From NCBI RefSeq assembly GCF_900636545.1, contig NZ_LR134290.1:2604001-2668000 (forward strand): a DNA stretch of 64,000 nucleotides, in the 5' to 3' direction. The notes beneath the pieces are model-generated. The model was given only the letters and a program-made list of their open reading frames with translations. It made no database searches and was not told where the DNA came from. The DNA is from Pseudomonas mendocina (lineage in GTDB: Bacteria; Pseudomonadota; Gammaproteobacteria; Pseudomonadales; Pseudomonadaceae). Shown here in pieces: positions 19,141 through 29,727 of the stretch. Both the position numbers and the translations under genes were made by a program. Numbering within the stretch: the first letter of the stretch is position 1; each line of letters opens with the position of its first letter.

Positions 19141-20409
19141 TCACAGGCTGCCGGGCTTTTTCGAGCGCGACTCGCCGAGCGGATCGGCTTCGGCAATGGC
19201 GCGATCGAGAAGCGCCTCGCCATGCACCTGTTCTTCGCTGCCGTGGCTGGCGTCGTTCTTCGCCGGCTGCAGTTGCACCTTGATCCAGCCGCTGTCACGT
19301 CGGTCGAAGGCCTTGAATGCTTCGATGGCGTCGCTCATGGGCTTGACCTGGGTGAGGATCTTCGCCGGGTCGATGCGCCCGGCCTGAACCATCTCGATCA
19401 GTTGCGGGATGTAGCGGCGATGGTTGCAGTTGCCCATGTTGACGCTGAGGTTCTTGTTCATCGCCTGGCCGATGGGAAACTCGCGCGCCTGTTGCGGATA
19501 GACGCCGATGATGCCCAGCGTGCCGGCCTTGGCCAGGGCATCGACAGCCCACTGCAGGGCCTGCTCGGGCGCATCGCCCGGTTGCCATTCGTGGCCTTCT
19601 GGCTGACGCGGCGAGTGGCCATGGACAGGGCACTGTGCATCGACGCCAACGGCATCGATGGCGCGGTCCACACCGATGCCATTGGTCAGTCGGCGCAGGG
19701 TTTCGACCGGGTCTTCACGGTCGAAGTTGATCACCTCGGCGCCCTGGCGGCGGGCCATGTCCAGGCGATCATCGAGATGATCGATGGCGAACACGCGTGC
19801 GGCACCCAGCAGCTTGGCGCTGGCGATGGCGAACTGGCCGACCGGCCCGGCGCCGAAGACGGCGACGGTATCGCCGCTACCGACTTCGGCCAGCTTCGCG
19901 CCGAAGTAACCGGTGGGGAAGATATCGGAAAGCAGGATGGCCTGGTCGTCGCTGATCTCGCTGGGCAGTTTCACCAGGCCGATATGGGCGAAGGGAATGC
20001 GTGCCATCTCGGCCTGCAGGCCGTGGAAGGCGCCGGTGATCTCCGGCCCGCCGTAAAAGGAGGTGCCGGCCTGCTTGCCATTGGGGTTGGCCTCGTCGCA
20101 TTGGGCGTAGTAGCCGGCGCGGCAATAGCTGCAGTTGCCACAGGCGATGGTGGAGGGCACCACGACACGATCGCCGATGTTGAGGTTGCGCACATCGCTG
20201 CCCAACGCCTCGACGATGCCGACGGCCTCATGACCGAGGATGGTGCCCTTGCGCATGCCGCCCACGGTGCCACGCACGAAATGCAGGTCGGTGCCGCAGA
20301 TCGCCGAGGCGGTTATGCGAATCACCGCATCGGTACTGGCCTGCACCTCGGGCTCAGGTACGTCGTCCAGGCGGATGTCGCCAATGTCGTGGAATACCAC
20401 TGCTTTCAT
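19141..20409 (-). CDS. Zinc-dependent medium-chain alcohol/formaldehyde dehydrogenase
   Basis: Encodes 422 residues. ICGTDLHFVRG holds the catalytic-zinc Cys, GHEAVG the His-Glu, and CGNCSYCRAGYYAQC the structural zinc Cys cluster. The Rossmann motif is VFGAGPVGQFA with Asp at IDHLDDR, suggesting NAD preference. An insertion GVDAQCPVHGH around residue 265 and the length place it near the glutathione-independent formaldehyde dehydrogenase group. It has a charged C-terminal tail of about 45 residues that exceeds the usual 390-400 residues. It heads an operon with ybhP, clsB and ybhN. GGGAGAC precedes the start. Confidence 0.9.
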   Translation of the reverse strand: MKAVVFHDIGDIRLDDVPEPEVQASTDAVIRITASAICGTDLHFVRGTVGGMRKGTILGHEAVGIVEALGSDVRNLNIGDRVVVPSTIACGNCSYCRAGYYAQCDEANPNGKQAGTSFYGGPEITGAFHGLQAEMARIPFAHIGLVKLPSEISDDQAILLSDIFPTGYFGAKLAEVGSGDTVAVFGAGPVGQFAIASAKLLGAARVFAIDHLDDRLDMARRQGAEVINFDREDPVETLRRLTNGIGVDRAIDAVGVDAQCPVHGHSPRQPEGHEWQPGDAPEQALQWAVDALAKAGTLGIIGVYPQQAREFPIGQAMNKNLSVNMGNCNHRRYIPQLIEMVQAGRIDPAKILTQVKPMSDAIEAFKAFDRRDSGWIKVQLQPAKNDASHGSEEQVHGEALLDRAIAEADPLGESRSKKPGSL

Positions 20410-20467
20410 GATCGTCTCCCGTAAACCGGCGTCGCCGGTACTGCACACGAATGTCGTCGCATGTGTT

Positions 20468-20495
20468 TTCGAGTGCGGGAGAAAAACAGGGGTTC
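20468..20495 (-). promoter_or_regulatory. AlgU/RpoE-like promoter candidate for the ADH-ybhP-clsB-ybhN operon
   Basis: On the minus strand GAACCC (20495-20490) and TCGAA (20472-20468) with a 17-base spacer lie 59 bases before the start at 20409. Confidence 0.45.
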
Positions 20496-20576
20496 AGGTT
20501 ATTTCTGCTCCGGGCGTTTCGCTGACTCCGATGATTGTCGTGATACTGGGCACTGTCGACGGGGCTGCTACCTGGC

Positions 20577-21164
20577 TTAGCGCTGCACCAGCAAGCCACG
20601 CAACATCAGGTCCAGCGCGGCGAGGCTGTCGGCCAGATGCGTCTGGCCTTGATCGCTGGCAGCGATCCATAACGTCGCTTCGGCCAGGCTGCCGTAAATC
20701 AGCGCCGCCAATATCTGCGGCTCTGCCCTGGCGATGATGCCGCGCTGCATCATGTCATCGATCAATTGCTGCATCGACTCGACGCACCGGCGTTGCGCTT
20801 CCGGTGATGCGCCGCCCAGCACGGCGCGTGCATCGCGAAGCACGATGCGCTGGATGTCGGGCTCCAGGGCCATTTCCAGATAGGCCTGGCAACGTCGGCG
20901 AAACCCCTGCCAGGCATCCTCGGCGTTGGTGGAAATGGCCTCGAGGCGTTCGTCCATCTCGCTGTCGATCTGCTGTACCACCGCGGCCAGCAGGCCTTTC
21001 TTGTCGCCGAAGTGGTAGTAGAGCGCGCCGCGGGTCAGCCCCGCCTGCGCAGTGAGGTCGTCCATGGATGTATCGGCGTAGCCGCGTTCAGTGAACACCT
21101 TGCGCGCCGTGGCGAGCAGCAGGGCGCGGGTTTCTTCCATCTCGGCACGGGTGCGGCGGGCCAT
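20577..21164 (-). CDS. TetR/AcrR-family transcriptional repressor
   Basis: Encodes 195 residues. The N-terminal HTH is typical: RALLLATARKVFTERGYADT, SMDDLTAQAGLTRGALYYHF, GDKKGLLAAVV. The ligand-binding half is helical and unclassified. AGGAGAGAACC precedes the start. It is divergent from the MFS gene at 21294, and the shared intergenic region has inverted repeats, so it probably represses that transporter and itself. Confidence 0.9.
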   Translation of the reverse strand: MARRTRAEMEETRALLLATARKVFTERGYADTSMDDLTAQAGLTRGALYYHFGDKKGLLAAVVQQIDSEMDERLEAISTNAEDAWQGFRRRCQAYLEMALEPDIQRIVLRDARAVLGGASPEAQRRCVESMQQLIDDMMQRGIIARAEPQILAALIYGSLAEATLWIAASDQGQTHLADSLAALDLMLRGLLVQR

Positions 21165-21198
21165 GGTTCTCTCCTGGGTTACGGACCAGATGATTATT

Positions 21199-21246
21199 TA
21201 CATACGCCGTGTATAAATATAGCCTTCTATTCATACGATCCGTATG
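21199..21246. promoter_or_regulatory. Probable TetR-family operator between tetR-like and MFS genes
   Basis: A perfect dyad CATACGATCCGTATG (21232-21246) and a second, imperfect copy of the same half-site, TACATACGCCGTGTATA (21199-21215), are about 30 bases apart in an AT-rich stretch. The half-site resembles the TACATAC core of AcrR-type operators. Confidence 0.55.
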
Positions 21247-21293
21247 TATATGCCCTGGCGCCACGCCTGGCGCCTGGAATCATGGAGAACAAG

Positions 21294-22505
21294 ATGGCCA
21301 ATCCTTACCGAGAACTCTTCACTGCGCCTGGCGCCACGGGCTTCGTCCTGGCGGGCTTGATCGCGCGCCTGGCGCTGCCGATGACGGGGATTGGCATCAT
21401 CACCATGCTCGCCCAGTTGCGAGGCAGCTACACGCTGGCGGGCGCGGTATCGGCCACTTTCGTGCTGACCTACGCGTTGCTGTCGCCACAGGTTTCACGC
21501 CTGGTGGATCGGCATGGACAACGCCGCGTGCTGCCGGTGGCAACGGCTATCAGCGTGGCCGGGATGCTTTTGCTGGTGGCCTGCTCGTGGTGGAGGTCGG
21601 CCGACTGGTGCCTGTTCATCGGTGCTGCACTGGCCGGCTTCATGCCCAGCCTGTCGGCGATGGTGCGGGCGCGCTGGACGACCATCTATCGCGGCCAGCC
21701 ACGCCTGCAGACCGCCTATTCACTGGAAACGGTATTCGATGAAGTGACCTTCATCGCCGGGCCGCCGCTGTCGGTAGGGCTGTGCATCGGCCTGTTCGCG
21801 CAGGCCGGCCCCCTGGTCGCTGCGCTGTTGCTGGCCCTTGGCGTCTTTGCCCTGGTGCTGCAACGCGGCAGTGAACCACCCGTCGAGGCACAGGCGAGCG
21901 AACTCGATACCTCGGGTTCGGTAATCCGTAACGGCAATGTGCGACTGCTGGCACTGCTGATGGTTGGCATGGGCATCATCGTCGGCACCGTGGACATCGT
22001 CAGCGTGGCCTTCGCCGAGCAGTTGGGGTGGCCCGCTGCAGCCAGCCTAATATTGTCGGCCTATGCCGCGAGCTCCTGCGTGGCCGGGTTGCTATTCGGG
22101 GCGCTGAACCTGACGACGCCGCTGCACCGTTTGCTGCTTCTGGGCGGTCTGGCCACGGCGCTGACCACCGTGCCCCTGCAACTGGCCGGCAGCATTGCAG
22201 AGCTGGCGGGTGCCGTACTGTTGGCAGGGCTGTTCTTCGCACCCACGATGATCGTGGCGATGTCGCTGGTCGAACGCCTGGTGCCCGAGCAGCGCCTGAC
22301 CGAAGGCATGACCTGGCTGCTGGCGGGACTGAACGTCGGCGTAGCGACGGGGGCCGCCATATCCGGCCGGGTCGTCGACCAGAGCGGGGCACTGGCCGGA
22401 TTCACCGTTGCCCTGGCTGCCGGCACGCTGGTACTGGCGGTGGCGCTATGGGGGCAGCAGCGCCTGCGCACGCCGCTGCCCGAACAGCCAGATACCGCCG
22501 GCTAG
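21294..22505 (+). CDS. MFS transporter
   Basis: Encodes 403 residues with about twelve hydrophobic segments. The loop 2-3 signature is present in degenerate form (RLVDRHGQRRVLP), and YSLETVFDEVTFIAGPPLSVG is typical of drug-efflux-like MFS proteins of this subgroup. The most likely direction is export of a small hydrophobic compound through the inner membrane. ATG 21294 follows GGAGAACAAG; ATG 21282 is the alternative. It is divergent from, and probably controlled by, the TetR-type regulator. Confidence 0.87.
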   Translation: MANPYRELFTAPGATGFVLAGLIARLALPMTGIGIITMLAQLRGSYTLAGAVSATFVLTYALLSPQVSRLVDRHGQRRVLPVATAISVAGMLLLVACSWWRSADWCLFIGAALAGFMPSLSAMVRARWTTIYRGQPRLQTAYSLETVFDEVTFIAGPPLSVGLCIGLFAQAGPLVAALLLALGVFALVLQRGSEPPVEAQASELDTSGSVIRNGNVRLLALLMVGMGIIVGTVDIVSVAFAEQLGWPAAASLILSAYAASSCVAGLLFGALNLTTPLHRLLLLGGLATALTTVPLQLAGSIAELAGAVLLAGLFFAPTMIVAMSLVERLVPEQRLTEGMTWLLAGLNVGVATGAAISGRVVDQSGALAGFTVALAAGTLVLAVALWGQQRLRTPLPEQPDTAG

Positions 22506-22533
22506 GCCGTTTAACGCGACCTCACGCCAACGT

Positions 22534-24654
<2,121 letters not shown>

Positions 24655-24664
24655 GGTAACGACC

Positions 24665-24919
24665 TCAGGCTTTCGGCGTTTTGGGCGTGCGCGGAGCACG
24701 GGGCTTCTTCAGCAACGCCGGTTGTTCGGCTTCGCTTAGCGGCACCGTCTTGGGTTTGCTGATGCGCCGCGGCTTGGGCGCTGCCGGCGTCTGGGCCTGC
24801 GCCTCGGCTTCGGCCAGTTTGCTGGCCATCTTCCAATGGCGCTCATGCTGGCCATGGGGACGACCTTCGGACTCCCAGATCTGGAAGGCAAATTCGCGGA
24901 TACGCTGTTCATCGATCAT
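24665..24919 (-). CDS. DUF2934 small protein
   Basis: Encodes 84 residues. The first 35 residues (RIREFAFQIWESEGRPHGQHE) are a clear DUF2934 module; the rest is a Lys/Pro/Ala-rich basic tail with repeated PKT and TPK units, likely disordered. It overlaps the end of treY by 11 bases and has AGGAG before the start. Its constant place beside trehalose/glycogen genes in pseudomonads suggests a helper role, but none has been shown to my knowledge. Confidence 0.82.
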   Translation of the reverse strand: MIDEQRIREFAFQIWESEGRPHGQHERHWKMASKLAEAEAQAQTPAAPKPRRISKPKTVPLSEAEQPALLKKPRAPRTPKTPKA

Positions 24920-27680
24920 GGCGTGGCTCCTGTAATGACGGGGTGATGCGAAGCAGATTGACGGGAAACCTGGCCAGTGCAGTGGCGAGTGCGATGCCCT
25001 GATCCGTGGCGGCCTGGCAGTCGCCGAGCATGCCCGTTGCCTGCCGGACATGCAGTGCGTCGGGCAAGACGACCGTGGTGTTGCCCCAGCGCTGTGGCGG
25101 TACGTGCGGCACCGGATGTTCGTCGAGCAGGCCAGCGGCCAGCCGTGGGACGATGACCAGCAGGTGGTCGTCGCCGTGGCTGCGCAGGAAGGCCAGCACC
25201 TGGGCGGCGTGCTCACCGGTGACGCCAAGTGGTTGGTAGCTGCCGTGGCGGAATAGCTGTGGCCGTTCTGCGCGCAAGGCCAGTGCCTGGCGGATCAGCC
25301 ATTGCTTGATGCGCCCATCCTGCCAGCTCTCCAGCCTGGCCTCGGCCGTGACCTCGGCGTGCAGGGCAGCCTGCCGCGCGGGGAAGTCCACCGGGCGGCG
25401 GTTGTCCGGGTCGACCAGGCTGAAATCCCAGAATTCGCAGCCCTGGTAGAGGTCGGGCACACCAGGTGTGGTCAGGCGCAGCAGGCATTGCGCCAGGCTG
25501 TTCAGAGCGCCGGCCGGCGCGATGGCGGACACCGTACTGGCCAGTTCGCGACGCAGCGCCAGGCCATCAGGTTCGACCAGCAGGCGCCGGAGGAAGTCCG
25601 CGCAGGCTGTTTCGTGCTCGTCGTTCGGCGCGCTCCAGGCACTGTTGAGTTTGGCCTCGCGCAGCGCCTTGCGCTGCCATTCGAGCAGGCGCTGCAAGTA
25701 CGCGTCCAGACCTGTGGCATCGTCGGCCTGCAGCCCCAGCGGCCAGCTGCCGATCAGCGCCTGGTAGAGAATCGCTTCTTCGCCACCGTCCGGCGCCTGC
25801 TGCATCTGGCTGCTGCGCAACGATTGAGCGAGGCGCTGCCATTCCCGAACACGCTCGGCGTACCAGGCGGCACGTTCGCTGAGCACTGCCAGGCGCGCAC
25901 GGGAGTCTTCGCCGCGTTTGTGATCATGGGTGGCGGTGGCCAGCAGGTTCTGCGGATGGTGGTCCGCACGCTCGACGCAGGCCTGGTGAAAACGCTCGAC
26001 GCTGGCGCTGAAGTGCTCGGCATCGAAGCCCACGTCATAACGAGAGAGCAGCACGCCTGCGCGATACAACGCAGTGTCTTCGACGGCCTTGGCAGCCACC
26101 GGCGAGGTCAGCTGCTGGAAGCGCGTCAGCGCCTGGGCCCGCAGGCGCCGCGCACGGCCGGGCGGCAAGGTACGCAGGATGGCACCGCCAAGCCAGTCAT
26201 CGAGATGCGGCAGCAAGGGCCAGTCAGCCTCGGCCAGGGTCTGTCGCGCGCCGTCCAGCGCCTGCTGGAAGAAGCGCCGATCCTGCAGCGAGCGGCCACA
26301 GCCCTGGGCGTAGGTGCGATACACCGGGAAATGCACGATCAGCTCGCGCAGCGCCCGGCGGATCGCGCCGAGGGTCAGGTCGCGAGTGGCGATATCGTGG
26401 CGGGCGACATGCAGCAGGCGCTGGGCGACTTCCTCCAGATCGCCGGCCAGCGAACCCTCCAGCACCAGGCGGCGTGCCTGCTGGATCTCCTCCTCGAACG
26501 CTGTAGGCCTGCCGCTAAGCGTTTGCCACAGCTCGCTGAGCGGCAGTTCGCCGTGTGGGTCGTGCTGCAGCAGCGAGACCTGATTCATGAACTCGTAGCC
26601 GGTGCTGCCGTCCACCGGCCACTCCTGCGGCAGCTGTTCGCCTGCGCCAAGGATCTTCTCCACGAAAATGGGGAAGGGCGCATCACCACGCAGTTGCCGG
26701 ATGCGTCGGCGCAGGCGGCTGCAATAGGCGCGTGGATTGGCCAGGCCGTCGATATGATCGATGCGCAGGCCGTCGATCAGCCCACGTTCGATCAGTTCGA
26801 AGACCTTGGCATGGGTCTGTTCGAACACCTGCCGGTGCTCGACGCGCAGCGCGCCAAGCTCGTTGATGTCGAAGAATCGCCGCCAGTTGATATCGTCCGC
26901 CGCGGTGCGCCAACTGGCCACGCGGTAATGCTGACGTTCGAGCAGCGCGTGCAGGCGCTTCTGCGCCGCTTCGTCACCGCCCTGAAAGCCGGCGAGCAAC
27001 GGCGGCACCTTGTGCGCCTGAACGGCCAGTTCGGCGCACAGCTGCGCGGCCTGTGCGCGGCTGGCGTCATCGTTGCCCAGGCGCGCGAAGCGCTGGCCCA
27101 GCGCGCGCAAGTCGGCATCATCGCTGCCGCGCAAGATGCTGGCGTAGCTGGCTGGAGTCAGCGGCAGGCGATGCTCGAAGTGCTGCGCATGGAAGCGTCC
27201 GCGCTGCGCATCGAAGTGCAGCTCCAGGGTGCCGTCGCGCAACGCCTCGCCGTAGTCGCTGCGCAGAAAGGGCACCAGCAGCTGGCCGCTGAGCAAGGGG
27301 TCGTGAGATTGCCACTGGATATCGAAGAAGCTCGCATAAGGGCTGCCTTGCCCCCATTCCAGCACGTCCAGCCACCAGGGATTGCCATCGCCACCGACGG
27401 CCATATGGTTGGGCACTATGTCCAGGATCAGCCCCATGTCATGGGCGCGCAGGGTATTGACCAGCTGCACTAGGGCTTCTTCGCCGCCCAGCTCGGGGTT
27501 GATCCGGGTCGGATCGATCACGTCGTAGCCGTGTTGCGAACCGGGGCGGGCGGTGAGAATTGGCGAGGCATACAGGTGGCTGACCCCCAGCTGCGCCATG
27601 TAGGGCACCTGCGCAGCCGCGTCGAACAGGGTGAAATCCTTGTGCAGCTGCAGGCGCAGCGTTGCGCGCAACTCAGTCAT
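24909..27680 (-). CDS. treY: TreY, malto-oligosyltrehalose synthase
   Basis: Encodes 923 residues. TreY (GH13_26) isomerises the reducing-end maltose unit of maltodextrins to a trehalosyl unit. The start ATLRLQLHKDFTLFDAA with VSHLYASPI and GSQHGYDVIDPTRINPELGG is diagnostic. GLRIDHIDGLANPRAY has the nucleophile and FVEKILGAGEQLP the acid/base. The start at 27680 overlaps the malQ stop by eight bases; the longer frame to 28109 is a shadow of malQ. It works with treZ downstream of GlgA-made glucan. Confidence 0.95.
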   Translation of the reverse strand: MTELRATLRLQLHKDFTLFDAAAQVPYMAQLGVSHLYASPILTARPGSQHGYDVIDPTRINPELGGEEALVQLVNTLRAHDMGLILDIVPNHMAVGGDGNPWWLDVLEWGQGSPYASFFDIQWQSHDPLLSGQLLVPFLRSDYGEALRDGTLELHFDAQRGRFHAQHFEHRLPLTPASYASILRGSDDADLRALGQRFARLGNDDASRAQAAQLCAELAVQAHKVPPLLAGFQGGDEAAQKRLHALLERQHYRVASWRTAADDINWRRFFDINELGALRVEHRQVFEQTHAKVFELIERGLIDGLRIDHIDGLANPRAYCSRLRRRIRQLRGDAPFPIFVEKILGAGEQLPQEWPVDGSTGYEFMNQVSLLQHDPHGELPLSELWQTLSGRPTAFEEEIQQARRLVLEGSLAGDLEEVAQRLLHVARHDIATRDLTLGAIRRALRELIVHFPVYRTYAQGCGRSLQDRRFFQQALDGARQTLAEADWPLLPHLDDWLGGAILRTLPPGRARRLRAQALTRFQQLTSPVAAKAVEDTALYRAGVLLSRYDVGFDAEHFSASVERFHQACVERADHHPQNLLATATHDHKRGEDSRARLAVLSERAAWYAERVREWQRLAQSLRSSQMQQAPDGGEEAILYQALIGSWPLGLQADDATGLDAYLQRLLEWQRKALREAKLNSAWSAPNDEHETACADFLRRLLVEPDGLALRRELASTVSAIAPAGALNSLAQCLLRLTTPGVPDLYQGCEFWDFSLVDPDNRRPVDFPARQAALHAEVTAEARLESWQDGRIKQWLIRQALALRAERPQLFRHGSYQPLGVTGEHAAQVLAFLRSHGDDHLLVIVPRLAAGLLDEHPVPHVPPQRWGNTTVVLPDALHVRQATGMLGDCQAATDQGIALATALARFPVNLLRITPSLQEPRHDR

Positions 27681-29727
27681 TGCCAGCCTCCCGGCGTGCG
27701 TCATCGAGGGTGGCCAGGCGCTCGCTGGTGGCGGGTTGTTCCAGCAGTTCGCTGGCCGCCAACGGATAGCGGCGGCGCCAGTTCGGGTGGATATCGCCAG
27801 GCCCCGGCAGATTGGGCTGCTGCTCCAGGCCACAGGCGTCCTCCAGCGGCAGCAGCGCCAGTGGCGCGGGGGTACGGCCGACATGTTCGATGCAGGCTTG
27901 CAGACAGCCATCGTCATCACCGCCGCTGACCATGCCTTGGCGTTCCAGCAGCTGACGCAGCGCCACGCGCTCACCGGCGCGCTCGGCGTGGTCGCCCTCC
28001 AGCAGCTCGGCGTCGCGTTGGCCGGTGCGCACCCGCCATTCCAGATCTCGGCCGGCGAGCCAGCCCTTGATCGTCGGCAGGTCGTGAGTGGTGGTGGTGG
28101 CCAGGGCATTGCCGGGCCAGCGCTCGGCCGGGACGAAACCGAGGTCGTCCTGCTCGAACAGCAGGACGCGGGTGCCGAGGATATTGCGCGCGGCGAGCTT
28201 GTCGAGCAGGCCCTCGGGCACAGTACCTAGGTCCTCGCCGATCACCAGCGCACGATGGCGATGCGACTCCAGAGACAGCAGGCGCAGCAGGTCATCCAGC
28301 GGGTAGCGCAGGTAGGCGCCGTGCTGCGATTCCGCCCCTTGGGGGATCACCCACAGACGCTGTAGCCCCATCACATGGTCGATGCGAATGCCGCCGGCAT
28401 GTGCCAGGTTGGCCTGGAGCATTTCGATATAGGCACGAAAGCCGTGCTGACGCAGGCCCTGCGGTGAGAAGGCGGCGACGCCCCAGTTCTGTCCCTGGCG
28501 ATTGAGTACATCCGGCGGCGCGCCGACGGTGACCTGCGGCAGCAGTTCATCCTGGCGCGACCAGGCCTGGCTGCCGGCGCAGTCGGCCCCCACCGCCAGG
28601 TCGGCGATCAGGCCAATGCCCATGCCGGCACCGCTGGCGGTGGCCTGCGCGCTTTCCAGCCCATGGGCGATCAGCCATTGGCAGAACGCATGAAAACGCA
28701 GCTCATTGGCATGTTCGATGGCAAAACGGGTCACGGCGCCCTGGTTGGGGCTGCGCAGCTCATCCGGCCAGGTGCGCCAGTCGCCGCTGGTCCCTTCGCG
28801 CAAGCGTTGCCCATGAATGGCCTCGAAACAGCAATGTTGCTCAAGGGCTTCACCGCCAGTTGCGCGAAATGCTTCGAAGCGTTCCCGTAAGGGAGTCGGG
28901 GCCTGTCGAAAATCTTCGTACAGCTGACGCAACAGGCGCTGGCGAGCGGCGGCTACAGCCGGCCAGTCGATCAACTCCAGCGACTCCAGGCGCGTCATTT
29001 CATCGTGCAGGCCGGCGGCCTGAATGGCGCGCTTGACGCGCTCCTCACCCAACAAGGTGGCAGGGGCGGCGTACAGAGTATTGAAGAACAGCCGGCTGGA
29101 TGGCGAGTAGGGGCCATAGCTACGCAGGTCGGCGCTGAATTGTGCGTGCACCGGGCTCAGGCCGATGGCATCGGCGCCATGATTGGCAGCATGCCGGGCC
29201 AGGTCGGCCACGGCCAGGGTATCGCCCAGTCCGCCGTCGCCGCTGCGGCGCAGGCCGTAGAGTTGGGCGGTGAGCCCCCAGATACGCGGCTTGCCGCACA
29301 GTTGCTGCACCGAAAGGCAGGCCTGCGGCGCCACCGCAAGCGCATGCCGGCTCTCGCGGATTGCCAGCTGGTAGTAACCGATGCGCTGTTGGGCCGGCAA
29401 ACGACCATCCGAGTCGAGTCGTCCTTCGCTGACGTTGCCCTGTTCGTCGGTCAGCTGATAGGGGCTCTCGGCCGGATAAAGGGTCAGAGCCAGCGCTTGG
29501 CCCTGGTCCTGCAGGAGCAGGCCACAATCTTCCGGCACATGCTGGCGGTGCACCAGCGAGGTCAGGCTTTCACGTATCTGCTCGGGGCTTTGCGCAGGGT
29601 AGCCCAGCGCCTCCAGCAAGTTGCGCTGCGCTTCTGGGGTTACGCTTTGTGGCTTACCGTAGGCGTCGATCCAGTCGATGCTGAGATCCGCAGCCTGAGC
29701 CAGCTCGGCCAGCAGTTGATCGCTCAT
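27673..29727 (-). CDS. malQ: MalQ, 4-alpha-glucanotransferase
   Basis: Encodes 684 residues (E. coli MalQ 694), GH77. RIDHVMGLQRLWVIP holds the nucleophile and VIGEDLGTVPEGL the acid/base; TTTHDLPTIKGWLAGRD is the third conserved block. It moves glucan segments between maltodextrins, feeding chains of suitable length to TreY and GlgP. Its start overlaps the treZ stop by four bases (ATGA). Confidence 0.94.
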   Translation of the reverse strand: MSDQLLAELAQAADLSIDWIDAYGKPQSVTPEAQRNLLEALGYPAQSPEQIRESLTSLVHRQHVPEDCGLLLQDQGQALALTLYPAESPYQLTDEQGNVSEGRLDSDGRLPAQQRIGYYQLAIRESRHALAVAPQACLSVQQLCGKPRIWGLTAQLYGLRRSGDGGLGDTLAVADLARHAANHGADAIGLSPVHAQFSADLRSYGPYSPSSRLFFNTLYAAPATLLGEERVKRAIQAAGLHDEMTRLESLELIDWPAVAAARQRLLRQLYEDFRQAPTPLRERFEAFRATGGEALEQHCCFEAIHGQRLREGTSGDWRTWPDELRSPNQGAVTRFAIEHANELRFHAFCQWLIAHGLESAQATASGAGMGIGLIADLAVGADCAGSQAWSRQDELLPQVTVGAPPDVLNRQGQNWGVAAFSPQGLRQHGFRAYIEMLQANLAHAGGIRIDHVMGLQRLWVIPQGAESQHGAYLRYPLDDLLRLLSLESHRHRALVIGEDLGTVPEGLLDKLAARNILGTRVLLFEQDDLGFVPAERWPGNALATTTTHDLPTIKGWLAGRDLEWRVRTGQRDAELLEGDHAERAGERVALRQLLERQGMVSGGDDDGCLQACIEHVGRTPAPLALLPLEDACGLEQQPNLPGPGDIHPNWRRRYPLAASELLEQPATSERLATLDDARREAGND

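Noticed and set aside
18862..20424. 520-codon open frame on the plus strand
   Set aside because: Antisense to ybhP and the zinc dehydrogenase, both clearly coding.
25302..27473. 723-codon open frame on the plus strand
   Set aside because: Antisense to treY, which has full catalytic motifs and family length.
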